The notes: generated by a model not told the origin, from the letters alone. DNA of 64,000 bases from Halorussus halobius (GCF_004765805.1 NZ_ML219773.1:62001-126000), one strand, 5' to 3'. Counted from the stretch's first letter, positions 25,074 to 35,270 are shown. Translations and numbers: made by a program.

Positions 25074-25246
25074 GCCTCATGCAGGTCATTACCCAAATAT
25101 GGTAGTTTTGATATCAACCGAGAATATCGACATATATTCGACAAGACGACTATTTCTTTGAACGATATAAATTATATACGGCATGTAGAGAAAAAGTCCG
25201 GTAGGAAAAACTACTTCTTGGGTGCCTACTCAGGGGTGGTATATCG
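25074..25246. promoter_or_regulatory. Divergent promoter region of the peptide-use locus
   Basis: A markedly AT-rich 173-bp region between the peptidase and importer operons. It contains GATATAAATTATATAC (25164-25179), a strong TATA-like block for the importer with a leader of about 45-50 nt, and an AGGGGTGG ribosome-binding sequence just before the ATG at 25247. A short inverted repeat GAATAT/ATATTC (25122-25139) lies between the two promoters and could bind a shared regulator. Confidence 0.5.
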
Positions 25247-26911
25247 ATGCAAAGAGACGACCTATCGAACCTCGATAGACGGACGTTGACGAAGCTCCTC
25301 GGCTCGGCGTCCATCACGGCGCTGGCCGGCTGTACCGGCGACGGCGACGACGGCGCGGCGACGACGACCGACGACGGGTCGGCCGGCGGCGAGACGACCG
25401 ACGGCGAGCCGGCCGAGACCGAGACCCCGACGGACCCGAGCGAGATCGACACCGGCGGGGAGCTGACGTTCTTCTCGTCGGAGATCGCGCCCAGCCTCGA
25501 CCCCCACGACACGATGGGGTACGGTGCGGCCGAGCAGTACATCCCGTACGACCAGTTGCTCTCGTACGACCAGAACCTCGAGTGGCAGCCCGAACTGGCG
25601 ACCGACGTCGAGATTCCGGACAACCAGACCTACGTCTTCCCCCTCCGGGAGGGCGTCACCTTCCACGACGGCAGCGAGTGGAACGCCGAGGTCGCGAAGT
25701 GGAACTTCGACCGCCTGCTGTCGGACTACTCGCCCGAGGCGGCCAACTTCAGCTACGTCGACGAGGTCGAGGCCAGCGGCGACATGGAGCTGACCATCCA
25801 CCTCTCGGAGCCGTTCGCCCCGTTCCTCGACAACCTCAACTCCTCGGCGTACTTCGTCTCGCGGGCCGCGCTCGAAGGCGAGGAAGACGAGTGGATGAAG
25901 CAGAACCCGGTCGGGACCGGCCCGTTCGAGTTCGAGTCGTGGGACACCCAGAACGACGTGCTGGTGTACACGCGCAACGACGACTACTGGAAGGAGGACG
26001 AGGCGGGCAACCAGCTCCCCTACCTCGAACGGTGGGAGTTCCGGGCGCTCCCCGAGGACACGACCCGGCTCAACGCCTACCAGGACGAGGGGAACTACCT
26101 CCACGGCGTCCCGCCCGAGAGCGTCTCTGACCTGCGCGAGGACGACGCCCACGAGTTGGTCAGCATGCTGGGCCAGTCGAACACCATCGACTTCCTGACG
26201 ATGAACACCCAGCAGGGGCCGTTCGCGGACCCGCTCGTCCGGGAGGCCGCCTTCTACGCCATCGACAACCAGCAGCTCCGCGAGTTCACCACCGACATCG
26301 ACGAGCTCGTGGGGCCGCTGCCCGAGTCCAACTGGGGGTCCAACTCCGACCTCGAAGCCGCCTACGACCCCGAACAGGCCCGGTCGCTGCTGTCCGAGGC
26401 CGGGATGGGCGACGGGTTCGACGTGACCCTCAAGACGTACAACAACAACCCCCGGCGACGCGAGGTGTGTACGGTCGCCCAGCAGATGCTCGGCGAGGTC
26501 GGCATCGAGGTCGAACTCGAGACCTTGGAGTCACAGACGCTCATCCAGCAGATGAGCAACAACGAGTGGGAGCTGGCCAGCCTCAACTGGGGCGGGGGCG
26601 GCCACCTCGACCCCTACGGGAACCTCCACACGCTGTTCCACACGGAGGGCCAGTACAACTGGATCGCCAACTACCAGAACGAGGACCTCGACGAACTGCT
26701 CGACGAGGCGCTCACCATAACGGACCGCGAGGAGCGGGCCGACCTCTACCGGGAGGCCGAGCGCATGGTCTTCGAGGACCACCCGATGATCTGGTTCGGC
26801 CGCTTCGAGACCTACGTCTCCCACTACGACGAGGTGAACAACGTCAAGCCCATCCGGCCGACCGGCTTCTTCCCCGAGTATCGCACGGTCTGGGTCGACC
26901 AGGACGAGTAA
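25247..26911 (+). CDS. Peptide ABC transporter substrate-binding lipoprotein
   Basis: A 554-residue family 5 solute-binding protein. A twin-arginine signal (LDRRTLTKLLGSASITALAGC) ends in a lipobox with the modified cysteine, followed by a Thr/Asp/Glu-rich tether (TTTDDGSAGGETTDGE) typical of haloarchaeal lipoproteins. Mature sequence motifs such as SLDPHDTMGY, VTFHDGSEWNAEVAKWNFDR and NPVGTGPFEFESWD are those of Dpp/Opp binding proteins. It should capture oligopeptides outside the cell and deliver them to the adjacent permeases. It is the first gene of the five-gene importer. Confidence 0.95.
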   Translation: MQRDDLSNLDRRTLTKLLGSASITALAGCTGDGDDGAATTTDDGSAGGETTDGEPAETETPTDPSEIDTGGELTFFSSEIAPSLDPHDTMGYGAAEQYIPYDQLLSYDQNLEWQPELATDVEIPDNQTYVFPLREGVTFHDGSEWNAEVAKWNFDRLLSDYSPEAANFSYVDEVEASGDMELTIHLSEPFAPFLDNLNSSAYFVSRAALEGEEDEWMKQNPVGTGPFEFESWDTQNDVLVYTRNDDYWKEDEAGNQLPYLERWEFRALPEDTTRLNAYQDEGNYLHGVPPESVSDLREDDAHELVSMLGQSNTIDFLTMNTQQGPFADPLVREAAFYAIDNQQLREFTTDIDELVGPLPESNWGSNSDLEAAYDPEQARSLLSEAGMGDGFDVTLKTYNNNPRRREVCTVAQQMLGEVGIEVELETLESQTLIQQMSNNEWELASLNWGGGGHLDPYGNLHTLFHTEGQYNWIANYQNEDLDELLDEALTITDREERADLYREAERMVFEDHPMIWFGRFETYVSHYDEVNNVKPIRPTGFFPEYRTVWVDQDE

Positions 26912-26944
26912 CGCCCTCTCGCCCCCTCCATGGAGTGTTAACAC

Positions 26945-27898
26945 ATGGCCTCTAGCCTGCAGCGATACGCCATCAAGCGGCTGTTACACCTGTTTCCGGT
27001 GCTGTTCGGCGTGAGCATCATCACCTTCCTGTTCATCCACATCGCGCCGGGCGGGCCGGCGTACGCCATGCTGGGCGTCGAAGCCACCCCCGAGAAGGTG
27101 GCCCAGATTCGCGCCCAGTACGGGCTCGACCAGCCCCTCCCGGTGCAGTACGTCACGTGGCTCGCCAACGTCGTCCAGCTCGAACTGGGCGAGAGCATCA
27201 TCGAGGGCGTCCCGGTGTCGGAACTCATCGTGACCCGGCTCCCGGTGAGCCTCTCGGTGGCCATCGCGGCGATGACGGTGAGCCTCGCCATCAGCATCCC
27301 CGCCGGCATCGTGAGCGCGGTCGAGAAGGACGAGTGGCCCGACACGCTCGCGCGGGTGTTCGCGTTCTGGGGCGTCTCGATGCCGAACTTCTGGCTCGGC
27401 ATCCTGCTCATCCTGTTCGTCAGCGTCCGGCTCGGGTGGCTCCCGATATACGGCTACGTGAGCCCGACCGAGTCGGTCGTCCAGTGGATTCGACACCTGA
27501 TACTCCCCGCGATCACGCTGGGGACGGCGCTGGCGGCCATCGTCACCCGCATCATGCGGTCGTCGATGCTGGAGACGCTCAACGAGGACTACCTCAAGAC
27601 CGCCCGAGCGAAGGGCGTCGACGAGCGAACCATCGTGACCAAGCACGCGCTCCGGAACGCGCTCATCCCGGTCACGACCATCGTCGGACTCCAGCTCGGC
27701 TCCCTGCTCGGCGGGAGCGTCCTCGTCGAGGTCGTGTTCGCGCTCCCGGGCATGGGACAGCTGGTGGTTGACTCGATATTCAGCCGCGACTTCCCGGTCG
27801 TACAGGGAGCGGTCCTGGTGTACGCGCTCATCTTCGTGCTGGTGAACCTGGGCGTCGACCTCCTGTACGCGTACATCGACCCACGCATCAAGTACTAA
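26945..27898 (+). CDS. Peptide ABC transporter permease, DppB type
   Basis: A 317-residue membrane permease with six predicted segments. The first helix (LLHLFPVLFGVSIITFLFIHI) is followed by the large extracellular loop seen in DppB (VEATPEKVAQIRAQYGLDQPLPVQY). The EAA loop that docks on the ATPase reads ARAKGVDERTIVTKHALRNALIPV. The final helices carry GSVLVEVVFALPGMGQL. It lies 33 bp after the binding-protein gene and one base before the next permease, in a tight operon. Confidence 0.95.
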   Translation: MASSLQRYAIKRLLHLFPVLFGVSIITFLFIHIAPGGPAYAMLGVEATPEKVAQIRAQYGLDQPLPVQYVTWLANVVQLELGESIIEGVPVSELIVTRLPVSLSVAIAAMTVSLAISIPAGIVSAVEKDEWPDTLARVFAFWGVSMPNFWLGILLILFVSVRLGWLPIYGYVSPTESVVQWIRHLILPAITLGTALAAIVTRIMRSSMLETLNEDYLKTARAKGVDERTIVTKHALRNALIPVTTIVGLQLGSLLGGSVLVEVVFALPGMGQLVVDSIFSRDFPVVQGAVLVYALIFVLVNLGVDLLYAYIDPRIKY

Positions 27899-27899
27899 C

Positions 27900-28868
27900 A
27901 TGTCTACTGAACAACAACCACGAGGCGACCAGACGCGCCACGACAGTTCGGACGCGGGAGCAGCCCCCGCGTCGCCCGCCGACCCGAAGCGCCGAGCGGT
28001 CAGGACCATCCTCCGAAATCGCGGCGGCCTCTTCGGCACGGCCATCATCGCGCTGGTGGTCGGCGTCGCCGCGTTCGCGGCCGTCGACAACTTCCTGCTC
28101 GACAGGGCCGTCATCTCGGCGCTGTACCACGACCCGAGGGCGCTCGACGCGACCGCGCGGCTCTCGGGCCCCAGCGCGGCCCACCCGCTGGGCACAGACA
28201 ACCTCGGCCGGGACGTCCTCTCGCGCATCGTCTACGGCACGCGGGTCAGCCTGCAAGTCGGCCTGCTCGCGGTCTCGATCAGCGTGGTCGTGGGGACGGC
28301 GTTCGGCATCGTCGCGGGCTACTTCGGCGGCGTCGTCGACGACGCCATCATGCGGTTCGTCGACGTGCTGCTGGCGTTCCCGGGCATCATCCTCGCCATC
28401 GCGGTCGCGGGCGCGCTCGGCCCGAGCATCCGGAACGTCATCATCGCGCTCGCCATCCAGGGCTGGGTGACCTACGCCCGGCTCATCCGGGGTGAGGTGC
28501 TCTCGGTCCGCGAGCGCGAGTACGTCAAGGCGGCCAGGTCCATCGGGGCGAGCGACCGACAGATAATCGTGGGCGACATCCTGCCCAACACGATATACCC
28601 GGTCATCGTCCAGGCGACGCTGAGCCTGGGCGGCATCATCATCGCCGAGGCGGGGCTGTCGTTCCTCGGACTCGGCCCCCAGCCCCCGACCGCCTCGTGG
28701 GGGATGATGCTGTCGACCGGCCGGTCGTACATCCAGTCGGCGTGGTGGCTCTCGCTGTTCCCCGGCGTCGCCATCTTCATCACCGTCATGGGGTTCAACC
28801 TGTTCGGCGACGTGCTCCGCGACGTCCTCGACCCCCGCGAGAGCACCAGTCAGGGAGGGTCGATGTAG
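27900..28868 (+). CDS. Peptide ABC transporter permease, DppC type
   Basis: A 322-residue partner permease. A hydrophilic N terminus (STEQQPRGDQTRHDSSDAG) precedes the first helix. The characteristic HPLGTDNLGRDVLSRIVYG motif follows, then GTAFGIVAGYFGG. The EAA loop reads AARSIGASDRQIIVGDILPNT. It would pair with the DppB-type subunit to form the channel. It starts one base after the upstream stop and ends directly before the next gene, so all parts are co-translated from one mRNA. Confidence 0.95.
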   Translation: MSTEQQPRGDQTRHDSSDAGAAPASPADPKRRAVRTILRNRGGLFGTAIIALVVGVAAFAAVDNFLLDRAVISALYHDPRALDATARLSGPSAAHPLGTDNLGRDVLSRIVYGTRVSLQVGLLAVSISVVVGTAFGIVAGYFGGVVDDAIMRFVDVLLAFPGIILAIAVAGALGPSIRNVIIALAIQGWVTYARLIRGEVLSVREREYVKAARSIGASDRQIIVGDILPNTIYPVIVQATLSLGGIIIAEAGLSFLGLGPQPPTASWGMMLSTGRSYIQSAWWLSLFPGVAIFITVMGFNLFGDVLRDVLDPRESTSQGGSM

Positions 28869-29890
<1,022 letters not shown>

Positions 29891-29894
<4 letters not shown>

Positions 29895-30943
29895 GCGACG
29901 ACGCCATCCTCCGGGTCCGGGACCTGCGGAAGTACTACGGGACCGACTCGGGCGCGGTGGCGCGGGCGCTCGACCGCCTCCTCGGCGACGACGGCGGCAC
30001 TCCGGCCAAGGCCGTCGACGGGATATCGTTCGACGTCGGCGAGGCCGAGACGTTCGGTCTCGTCGGCGAGTCGGGCTGTGGGAAGTCGACGGTGGCACAG
30101 ACGCTGCTCAACTTGCTGCCGGCCACCGGCGGGAGCGCCGAGTACCGGACCGACGACGGCTGGGTCGACATCGTGGACCCGGACGTCGACGAGTCGGTGG
30201 TCCGCGAGGACATCCAGATGGTGTTCCAGGACCCGGAGTCGTCGCTCAACCCCCGGCGGACGGTCGGGGAGGCGATACGCCGCCCGCTGGCCATCCACGA
30301 CATCGGCACCGAGGACGAACAGCGGTCGCGAGTCGTCGACCTGCTCGAACGGGTCGGCCTGTCGGCGTCCCACTACGACCGGTACCCCCACGAGTTCTCG
30401 GGCGGGCAACAGCAGCGCATCGCCATCGCCAGAGCGCTGGCGGTCGACCCGTCGTTCATCGTCCTCGACGAACCCACCAGCGCGCTCGACGTCTCGATAC
30501 AGGGCCAGATACTGAACCTGCTGGAGGACCTGCAGGACGAGTTCGGGGTGTCGTACCTCTTTATCTCTCACGACCTGAGCGTCATCCAGTACGTGGCCGA
30601 CCGCATCGGCGTGATGTACCTCGGCGAGATGGTCGAGACCGGGCCGACGGAGGCCGTCTTCGAGCGCCCGAGCCACCCCTACACGATATCGCTGCTGTCG
30701 TCGATTCCCAAGCCCGACCCCCACGCCGACGCCCGGAAGATAAACCTGACCGGGGACGTCCCCTCGCCGGAGGACCCGCCGTCGGGGTGCAAGTTCCACA
30801 CGCGCTGTCCCGTGGCCATCGAGGACGAGTGCCGGGCGATGAACCCCGAACTCGAACGGGTGCCGAGCGACGAGGACGGCTCCCACCTCGGGGCCTGTCA
30901 CCTGATGGACCGGGACTTCGACATGGAGACGTTCGAAATCTGA
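29891..30943 (+). CDS. Peptide ABC transporter ATP-binding protein, DppF type
   Basis: A 350-residue second ABC ATPase. The N terminus is longer than usual: LRKYYGTDSGAVARALDRLLGDDGG before VDGISFDV suggests a loop insertion. Walker A GESGCGKSTV, signature FSGGQQQR, Walker B FIVLDEPTSALD and the H-loop FISHDLSV are intact. The C-terminal cysteine motif SGCKFHTRCPVAIEDECR with GACH is present. It overlaps the previous gene by ATGA, so it is translationally coupled, and completes the five-gene importer. Confidence 0.95.
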
Positions 30944-30948
30944 CCGCG

Positions 30949-31446
30949 ATGGCTCCACCGCACGACTCCGACGACCCGAGGGCTTCGGACGCCGACCAGC
31001 CCACCGTCCGGGACTGGGCGTCGCAACTGGCGGCCCGGTTTCTGCCGCCCGGCGTCCGGGCGCGGGCGGTCGACGTCGACATCACCGCGCCGTCCGAGGT
31101 CGAACGGGACCAGTCGGTAGCGTTCGACGTCACGCTTCGCAACCGGCTCCCGGTGCCGGTCGAACTCGACACCGGGCTCCGGCCGTGGTACTGGCACGTC
31201 GACGGCGTCCACGACGCCGACCGGGCCGAACCCGACCCCGACGGGCAGTTGCTCGGCGAGTCGGGGACGCTGGCGTTCGGGCCGCGCGAGGCCAAGGAGC
31301 TGTCGCTGTCGTGGGACGGTCGAGTGCGCGCCGACGAGGACGGTCCGTTCCTCCCGCTCGACCCCGGCGAACACGAACTCGGCGTCGAGGTCACGGCGAC
31401 GAACGCGGCCCGTCCGCGTGCGGTCCACCGCTTCCGGGTCGTGTAG
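30949..31446 (+). CDS. Hypothetical protein with beta-sandwich-like region
   Basis: A 165-residue acidic soluble protein starting five bases after the last importer gene, so probably on its mRNA. After a disordered N terminus (PPHDSDDPRASDADQP) the sequence alternates strands typical of an Ig-like or BsuPI-like sandwich: VDVDITAPSEVERDQSVAFDV, LRNRLPVPVELDTG, ELSLSWDGRV and a final LGVEVTATNAARPRAVHRF. No export signal is seen. The role is unknown; it may be an accessory to peptide use or simply a neighbour. Confidence 0.65.
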   Translation: MAPPHDSDDPRASDADQPTVRDWASQLAARFLPPGVRARAVDVDITAPSEVERDQSVAFDVTLRNRLPVPVELDTGLRPWYWHVDGVHDADRAEPDPDGQLLGESGTLAFGPREAKELSLSWDGRVRADEDGPFLPLDPGEHELGVEVTATNAARPRAVHRFRVV

Positions 31447-31507
31447 TTCCGGGGCCGTCCCGCGAGCGACCCGGCGTCGCCACTCGCGGTCGGACTCGTC
31501 GGGAGAA

Positions 31508-31582
31508 GGTCCAGGTGCGAGAATCGAACCCGCGTCTCAGCCTCCACAAGGCTGAAGGATGGTCCACTACCCCAACCCGGAC
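31508..31582 (-). tRNA. tRNA-His (anticodon GTG)
   Basis: The minus strand folds into a full cloverleaf. The acceptor arms GTCCGGG and CCTGGAC pair with one G-U. The anticodon stem CAGCC/GGCTG encloses the loop TTGTGGA with anticodon GTG. The T arm GCGGG-TTCGATT-CTCGC is intact. The discriminator is C, as expected for histidine tRNA, which receives an extra G at -1 after transcription; the genomic -1 base is T. No intron and no encoded CCA. A TATA-like TTTTAATTC lies about 30 bp upstream. Confidence 0.97.
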
Positions 31583-31694
31583 ACGCAGGTAGACGTAGTG
31601 GCTCGCGAATTAAAATACGTTACGACTCCGCGCGATACCGCGACGCGAAGCGACGACACCCTTTTGAGCGCTACCGCCCTACGGGTCGGCAAGC

Positions 31695-32150
31695 GTGGCC
31701 ATCACGGACAAGATATACGTCAAGAACCACCGCCAGATCGGCTCCCAGCTGGAGACCAACATCCCGAAGGGGGCGTTCAAGGGCGCGACGCTCGACATGC
31801 TGTTCCAGGGCCAGAACCTCGCCCAGCTCGACGACACCACCCAGGAGCGCGTGCTCGACTTCGCCGAGGACTTCCTGGATTGTGACTGCCAGAGCAACCC
31901 CTACTGTGGGTGTGCCGAGCGGAAGTTCATGCGGTACCTGCTCGAACTCCGCGAGCAGGGGCTGGGCCCCGAGGCCATCGTCGACGTGATGACCGACGAC
32001 TACATGGTGTACGCCTACCCGGGCGACGTGCTCTCGTTTCTCGACGACTCGGTCCGCACCCTCGAAGCCGTCGAGGAACTCGCCGACGTGGAGGGCGACG
32101 ACGAGGCCGCGACGACGGCCCGCGAGAAGAAACGCACCCTCTCCGGGTAG
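31695..32150 (+). CDS. DUF5814 family protein with cysteine cluster
   Basis: A 151-residue protein (MAITDKIYVKNHRQIGSQLE) from a GTG start. It matches from memory the haloarchaeal DUF5814 family, which also occurs attached to helicases; here it stands alone. A CDCQSNPYCGC cluster near residues 63-73 provides four closely spaced cysteines suited to zinc or an iron-sulfur centre. The rest is helical (QERVLDFAEDFL, ERKFMRYLLELREQGLGPEAIVDVM). A nucleic-acid role is inferred from the family context only. Confidence 0.75.
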   Translation: MAITDKIYVKNHRQIGSQLETNIPKGAFKGATLDMLFQGQNLAQLDDTTQERVLDFAEDFLDCDCQSNPYCGCAERKFMRYLLELREQGLGPEAIVDVMTDDYMVYAYPGDVLSFLDDSVRTLEAVEELADVEGDDEAATTAREKKRTLSG

Positions 32151-32213
32151 GCGGTCGCCGAGCGCAGTTCGGCCGACGTTTCCCGTCCGCGGTCGCTTCG
32201 TTCTCCGCGCGTC

Positions 32214-33584
32214 TCACTCGTCGCGGTCGTCCGCCGGCTCCTCCTCGGGCGAGGTCTCGCGGACGGTGACCGCCGAGATTCGCGCGCCTTCGACCCGCTC
32301 GACGTCGAACCGGTAGTCGTCGACGGCCACGCGGTCGCCGACCGCCGGGGCGCGCCCGAGTCGGTCGAGCACGAGTCCGCCGACCGTCTCGACGCCCTCG
32401 ACCGCGAAGTCCGCGTCGACCGCCTCGTTGACCTCCGAGACGGCGACGCCGCCGTCGACCGCGTACGTGCCGTCCTCCCGGCGCTGTATCGACGGTTCGG
32501 CCTCGTCGGGGTCGAAGTCGTCGCGGAGGTCGCCGACGATTTCCTCGACGACGTCCTCGACCGTGACGATGCCCTCGAACGACCCCCACTCGTCGATTAT
32601 CGCGGCCATCTGGCGCTGCTCGTCCTGAAACGTCGCCAAGAGGTCGTCGATGCGGCCCGTCTCCGGCACGACCGGCAGCTCGCGGGCGAGGTCGCCCGCG
32701 GTCGTCGGTGCCGCGTCGGCGTCGACCCCCTCACCGGCTCGCCGGGCCTCGGTCGCTCGGATGACGTCTTTCACGTCGACGAAGCCGACGACCTGCTCGC
32801 CGTCGCCCTCCTCGAGGACCGGGTATCGCGTGTGGCCCTCGTCGACGACCAGCGTCCGGAGGGCCGCCAGCGGCAGGTCCGCGGGGACGCTCACCACGTC
32901 GGGTCGCGGAATCATGACCTCGCGGACGGTGGTGTCGTCGAGCTCGAAGACGCGCTCTATCATCTCGACTTCGGCCTTGTCCACGTTGCCCTCCCGACCC
33001 GACCGGGACAGCACCATCCGGAGCTCCTCCTCTTCGAGGGTCTCGTCGGTCTCGGACGCCGGCGGGATGCCGATGAGTCGCGTGAAGGCGTTGGCGGTGC
33101 CGTTGAACACGACCAGTCCGGGGTAGAACACGTAGTAGAAGAACTTCATCGGCGCGGCCACGAACAGCGCGATGCGCTCGGCCTGCGCGATGGCGATGGT
33201 CTTGGGCGCGAGCTCGCCGAAGACGACGTGGAGGAAGGTGATGATGGAGAACCCGATGGCCAACGACACGAGGTGAATCAGCCCCGAGGGCAAGACGGGT
33301 TCGAGCACCGGCTCGACCAGCGCGGCCACGGCGGGCTCGCCGACCCACCCGAGGCCGAGCGACGCGATGGTGATGCCCAGTTGCGTGACCGCCAGGTAGT
33401 CGTCGAGGTTCGCCATCGCGTCCTGGAGCATCGCCGCGCCCGAGCGGCCCTCCTCGACGAGGCTCTCGACCGTGGTCGCCCGAATCCGGACGTAGGCGAA
33501 CTCGGCGGCCACGAAGAAGCCGTTGAGGACCACGAGGACGAGCGCGAGCAACACCTGCCCGACCGAGAGCGCGACGTCTACCAT
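32214..33584 (-). CDS. CNNM/CorC (HlyC) family transporter-like protein
   Basis: A 456-residue protein with a DUF21/CNNM transmembrane domain (about residues 1-185; VLNGFFVAAEFAYVRIRAT and VTQLGITIASLGLGWVGEP). Two CBS domains follow (about 205-335; VREVMIPRPDVVSVP and a MAAIIDEWGSFEGIVTVEDVVEEIVGD end), then a CorC_HlyC C-terminal domain. Families of this type affect magnesium or sodium efflux. The ATG at 33584 gives the usual short N terminus; the longer frame is arginine-rich and spurious. It stands alone between the DUF5814 gene and the ribbon-helix-helix gene. Confidence 0.9.
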   Translation of the reverse strand: MVDVALSVGQVLLALVLVVLNGFFVAAEFAYVRIRATTVESLVEEGRSGAAMLQDAMANLDDYLAVTQLGITIASLGLGWVGEPAVAALVEPVLEPVLPSGLIHLVSLAIGFSIITFLHVVFGELAPKTIAIAQAERIALFVAAPMKFFYYVFYPGLVVFNGTANAFTRLIGIPPASETDETLEEEELRMVLSRSGREGNVDKAEVEMIERVFELDDTTVREVMIPRPDVVSVPADLPLAALRTLVVDEGHTRYPVLEEGDGEQVVGFVDVKDVIRATEARRAGEGVDADAAPTTAGDLARELPVVPETGRIDDLLATFQDEQRQMAAIIDEWGSFEGIVTVEDVVEEIVGDLRDDFDPDEAEPSIQRREDGTYAVDGGVAVSEVNEAVDADFAVEGVETVGGLVLDRLGRAPAVGDRVAVDDYRFDVERVEGARISAVTVRETSPEEEPADDRDE

Positions 33585-33734
33585 CCGTCCCTCCGTGTCG
33601 GCCTCGCGGCGGGGCGTTCGCGGACGGCGATACGCGACGACGCCGAGGGGAGCGGCGCGTCGTCCGGGGGGAGAACGCGGGTCATGGCGGCCGTTACGCC
33701 CCGCCGTCACAAAACGATGGCGAGTCGGCCTCTG

Positions 33735-34145
33735 CTACCCGATGCGGTACGTGTCGTCGGCGTCGAGTTCGTCGTCGAGCTCGTCGAGGTCGACGACCTC
33801 CTCCGCGTCGCTCTGGGCGTCGACCTGTTGCTTGAGGCGGTCGACGTACTGCTTGTACTCGTCTAGTTGCTCGCGGAGGTGGTCGGCTTCGAGTTCGAGG
33901 CGCTCGTGCTCGCGCACGAAGCTCTTGGGCACTTCGACCGTGGGCGGGAACTCCCGCCCGTCGGTCTCCTCGCCGATCTCGCTCTCGGGGACGACCTTCA
34001 CCCGTCCGTCGTGGGCCACCAGCGCGTCCACGTAGTCGCGGAACACCGCCGACAGCGAGAGGTCCCGCCGTTCGGCGATCTCCCGGAGCGTCTCGAAGGA
34101 GTCCTCGTTGACCCGGAACGAGATCGTCTTGTTCTTGTTGCCCAT
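33735..34145 (-). CDS. Ribbon-helix-helix DNA-binding protein with coiled coil
   Basis: A 136-residue protein. The N terminus NKTISFRVNEDSFETLREIAERRDLSLSAVFRDYVD is a CopG/MetJ-type ribbon-helix-helix domain. It is followed by an acidic link and a long heptad helix, REHERLELEADHLREQLDEYKQY and VDRLKQQVDAQSD, which would dimerise or oligomerise it. The acidic tail ends in DDTYRIG. A TATA-like CTTAAGTATCG lies about 30 bp before the ATG. It has no toxin neighbour, so it is likely a stand-alone regulator or nucleoid-associated protein. Confidence 0.85.
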   Translation of the reverse strand: MGNKNKTISFRVNEDSFETLREIAERRDLSLSAVFRDYVDALVAHDGRVKVVPESEIGEETDGREFPPTVEVPKSFVREHERLELEADHLREQLDEYKQYVDRLKQQVDAQSDAEEVVDLDELDDELDADDTYRIG

Positions 34146-34505
34146 ATCGTCGATACGTTCCGCGCGACGATACTTAAGGATTGGTGGGCGGAGGGGTCGT
34201 GTACGGCCCCAACTCGAACTCGTTCCGGGGAGCGAGACAAGGCTCGTGGGAGCGTGTCTCCCACGGCGCGACCCGTCAGTGGTCGCGCCCAAGCGCGCGA
34301 GGGAGGCGAGCGCGTTCAGGCGCTCGCCGAGGCTGGGGCGGCGTGAGGCTCCCGCTGTGCGGAGCGGTGTGGCTGCGGTCACCTTGGCGGACTGAACGGG
34401 CGAGCGTGCCGAGGGCGTTCGAGGCTGTGTTTGCGGTTCTGCTGTTCGAGAGCGCGCCGAGGGCTTCCGAAGACTTATCGGCGTCACTCGTCTGTCCCAA
34501 CCCGT
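34146..34505. other. Gene-free stretch with back-to-back perfect hairpins
   Basis: No convincing gene. Two perfect stem-loops abut with no spacer: CGTGGGAG/CTCCCACG (34245-34265, five-base loop) and GCGCGACC/GGTCGCGC (34266-34288, seven-base loop). The next ~150 bp are imperfect GC-rich repeats resembling, in reverse orientation, the C-rich intergenic sequences at 43523-43692 and 44255-44400. It ends in the promoter zone of the phosphatase gene, with ACTTATCGG about 35 bp before its ATG. The stem-loops may be a structured RNA, a terminator pair or a degraded repeat element. Confidence 0.45.
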
Positions 34506-35237
34506 ATGACGCGTGGAATCGGGGGGTTCGACCTCGCCTCGGGGATTCCGGCGGTCGGGACCGCCGTGGCGGGCGCGCTCACCCAGCTCGGGGACGCGTG
34601 GTTTCTGGTGGTCGCGGCCGGCGCGCTGTTCGTCCTCGGGCGACGGCGGCGCTCGGTCACGGCCGCCCCGAGACGGGACGCTACCTTCCTGCTCGCGCTG
34701 GTCGTCGTCGCGTACGCGGTCACCACGGTCCTCAAGTACGCGTTCGGACTCCCGCGCCCGCCCGGTGCCGGAACGACGACGCCCCCGTCGTGGGTGCCCG
34801 CGCTCGTCCACGGGGTCTACGAGTCGTTCGTGACCGCCGACAGCTACGGCTTCCCCAGCGGGCACGCGGTGACGACGACGGTCTTCTACGGCGGCGCGGC
34901 GGTCGTGTTGGACGTCTGGACCCGGACTCGCCGGCTCGTCGCCGCGGGGACGGTCGTCGTGCTGGTCGCGACGTCGCGGGTCGTGCTGGGCGTCCACTAC
35001 GTGGTCGACGTGGTGGCGGGCGTCGGGGTCGGCGTCGTCGTCCTGGCGGCGACGCTGTGGCTCACCGACCGGAGTCCGACGCGGGCGCTGGCGCTCTCGG
35101 CGGGACTCGCGGCGCTGTCGTTCGCCGTCTCCGGCAGCTACGAGGCCGGTCTCGGGTTCGTGGCCACCGTTGCCGGACTGGTCGCGTGGGTCGCGGTCGG
35201 CCGGTCGGCGAGCCCGCGGACCCGAGCCGAGCAGTGA
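34506..35237 (+). CDS. PAP2-family membrane phosphatase
   Basis: A 243-residue integral membrane phosphatase of the PAP2 superfamily. The three catalytic motifs are visible in order: KYAFGLPRPPG, YGFPSGHAVTTT with its catalytic histidine, and SRVVLGVHYVVDV with the second histidine and aspartate. About six hydrophobic segments surround them. Likely substrates are phosphatidate or polyprenyl pyrophosphates on the outer face of the membrane. The ATG at 34506 (MTRGIGGFDLASGIP) is preferred to upstream starts that read through the repeat region. Confidence 0.9.
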   Translation: MTRGIGGFDLASGIPAVGTAVAGALTQLGDAWFLVVAAGALFVLGRRRRSVTAAPRRDATFLLALVVVAYAVTTVLKYAFGLPRPPGAGTTTPPSWVPALVHGVYESFVTADSYGFPSGHAVTTTVFYGGAAVVLDVWTRTRRLVAAGTVVVLVATSRVVLGVHYVVDVVAGVGVGVVVLAATLWLTDRSPTRALALSAGLAALSFAVSGSYEAGLGFVATVAGLVAWVAVGRSASPRTRAEQ

Positions 35238-35270
35238 CGCTCGACCGCCCGGTGGGACGCTCGGGCGTCG

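Noticed and set aside
21490-25089. A 1199-codon minus-strand open frame across the S9 and M14 peptidase genes
   Set aside because: It is a different frame of the same strand, extremely rich in Arg, Pro and Gly; the two peptidase frames have clear catalytic motifs and explain the DNA.
31508-31582. tRNA-His as an integration hotspot
   Set aside because: No integrase gene and no repeat of the tRNA 3' end was found nearby.
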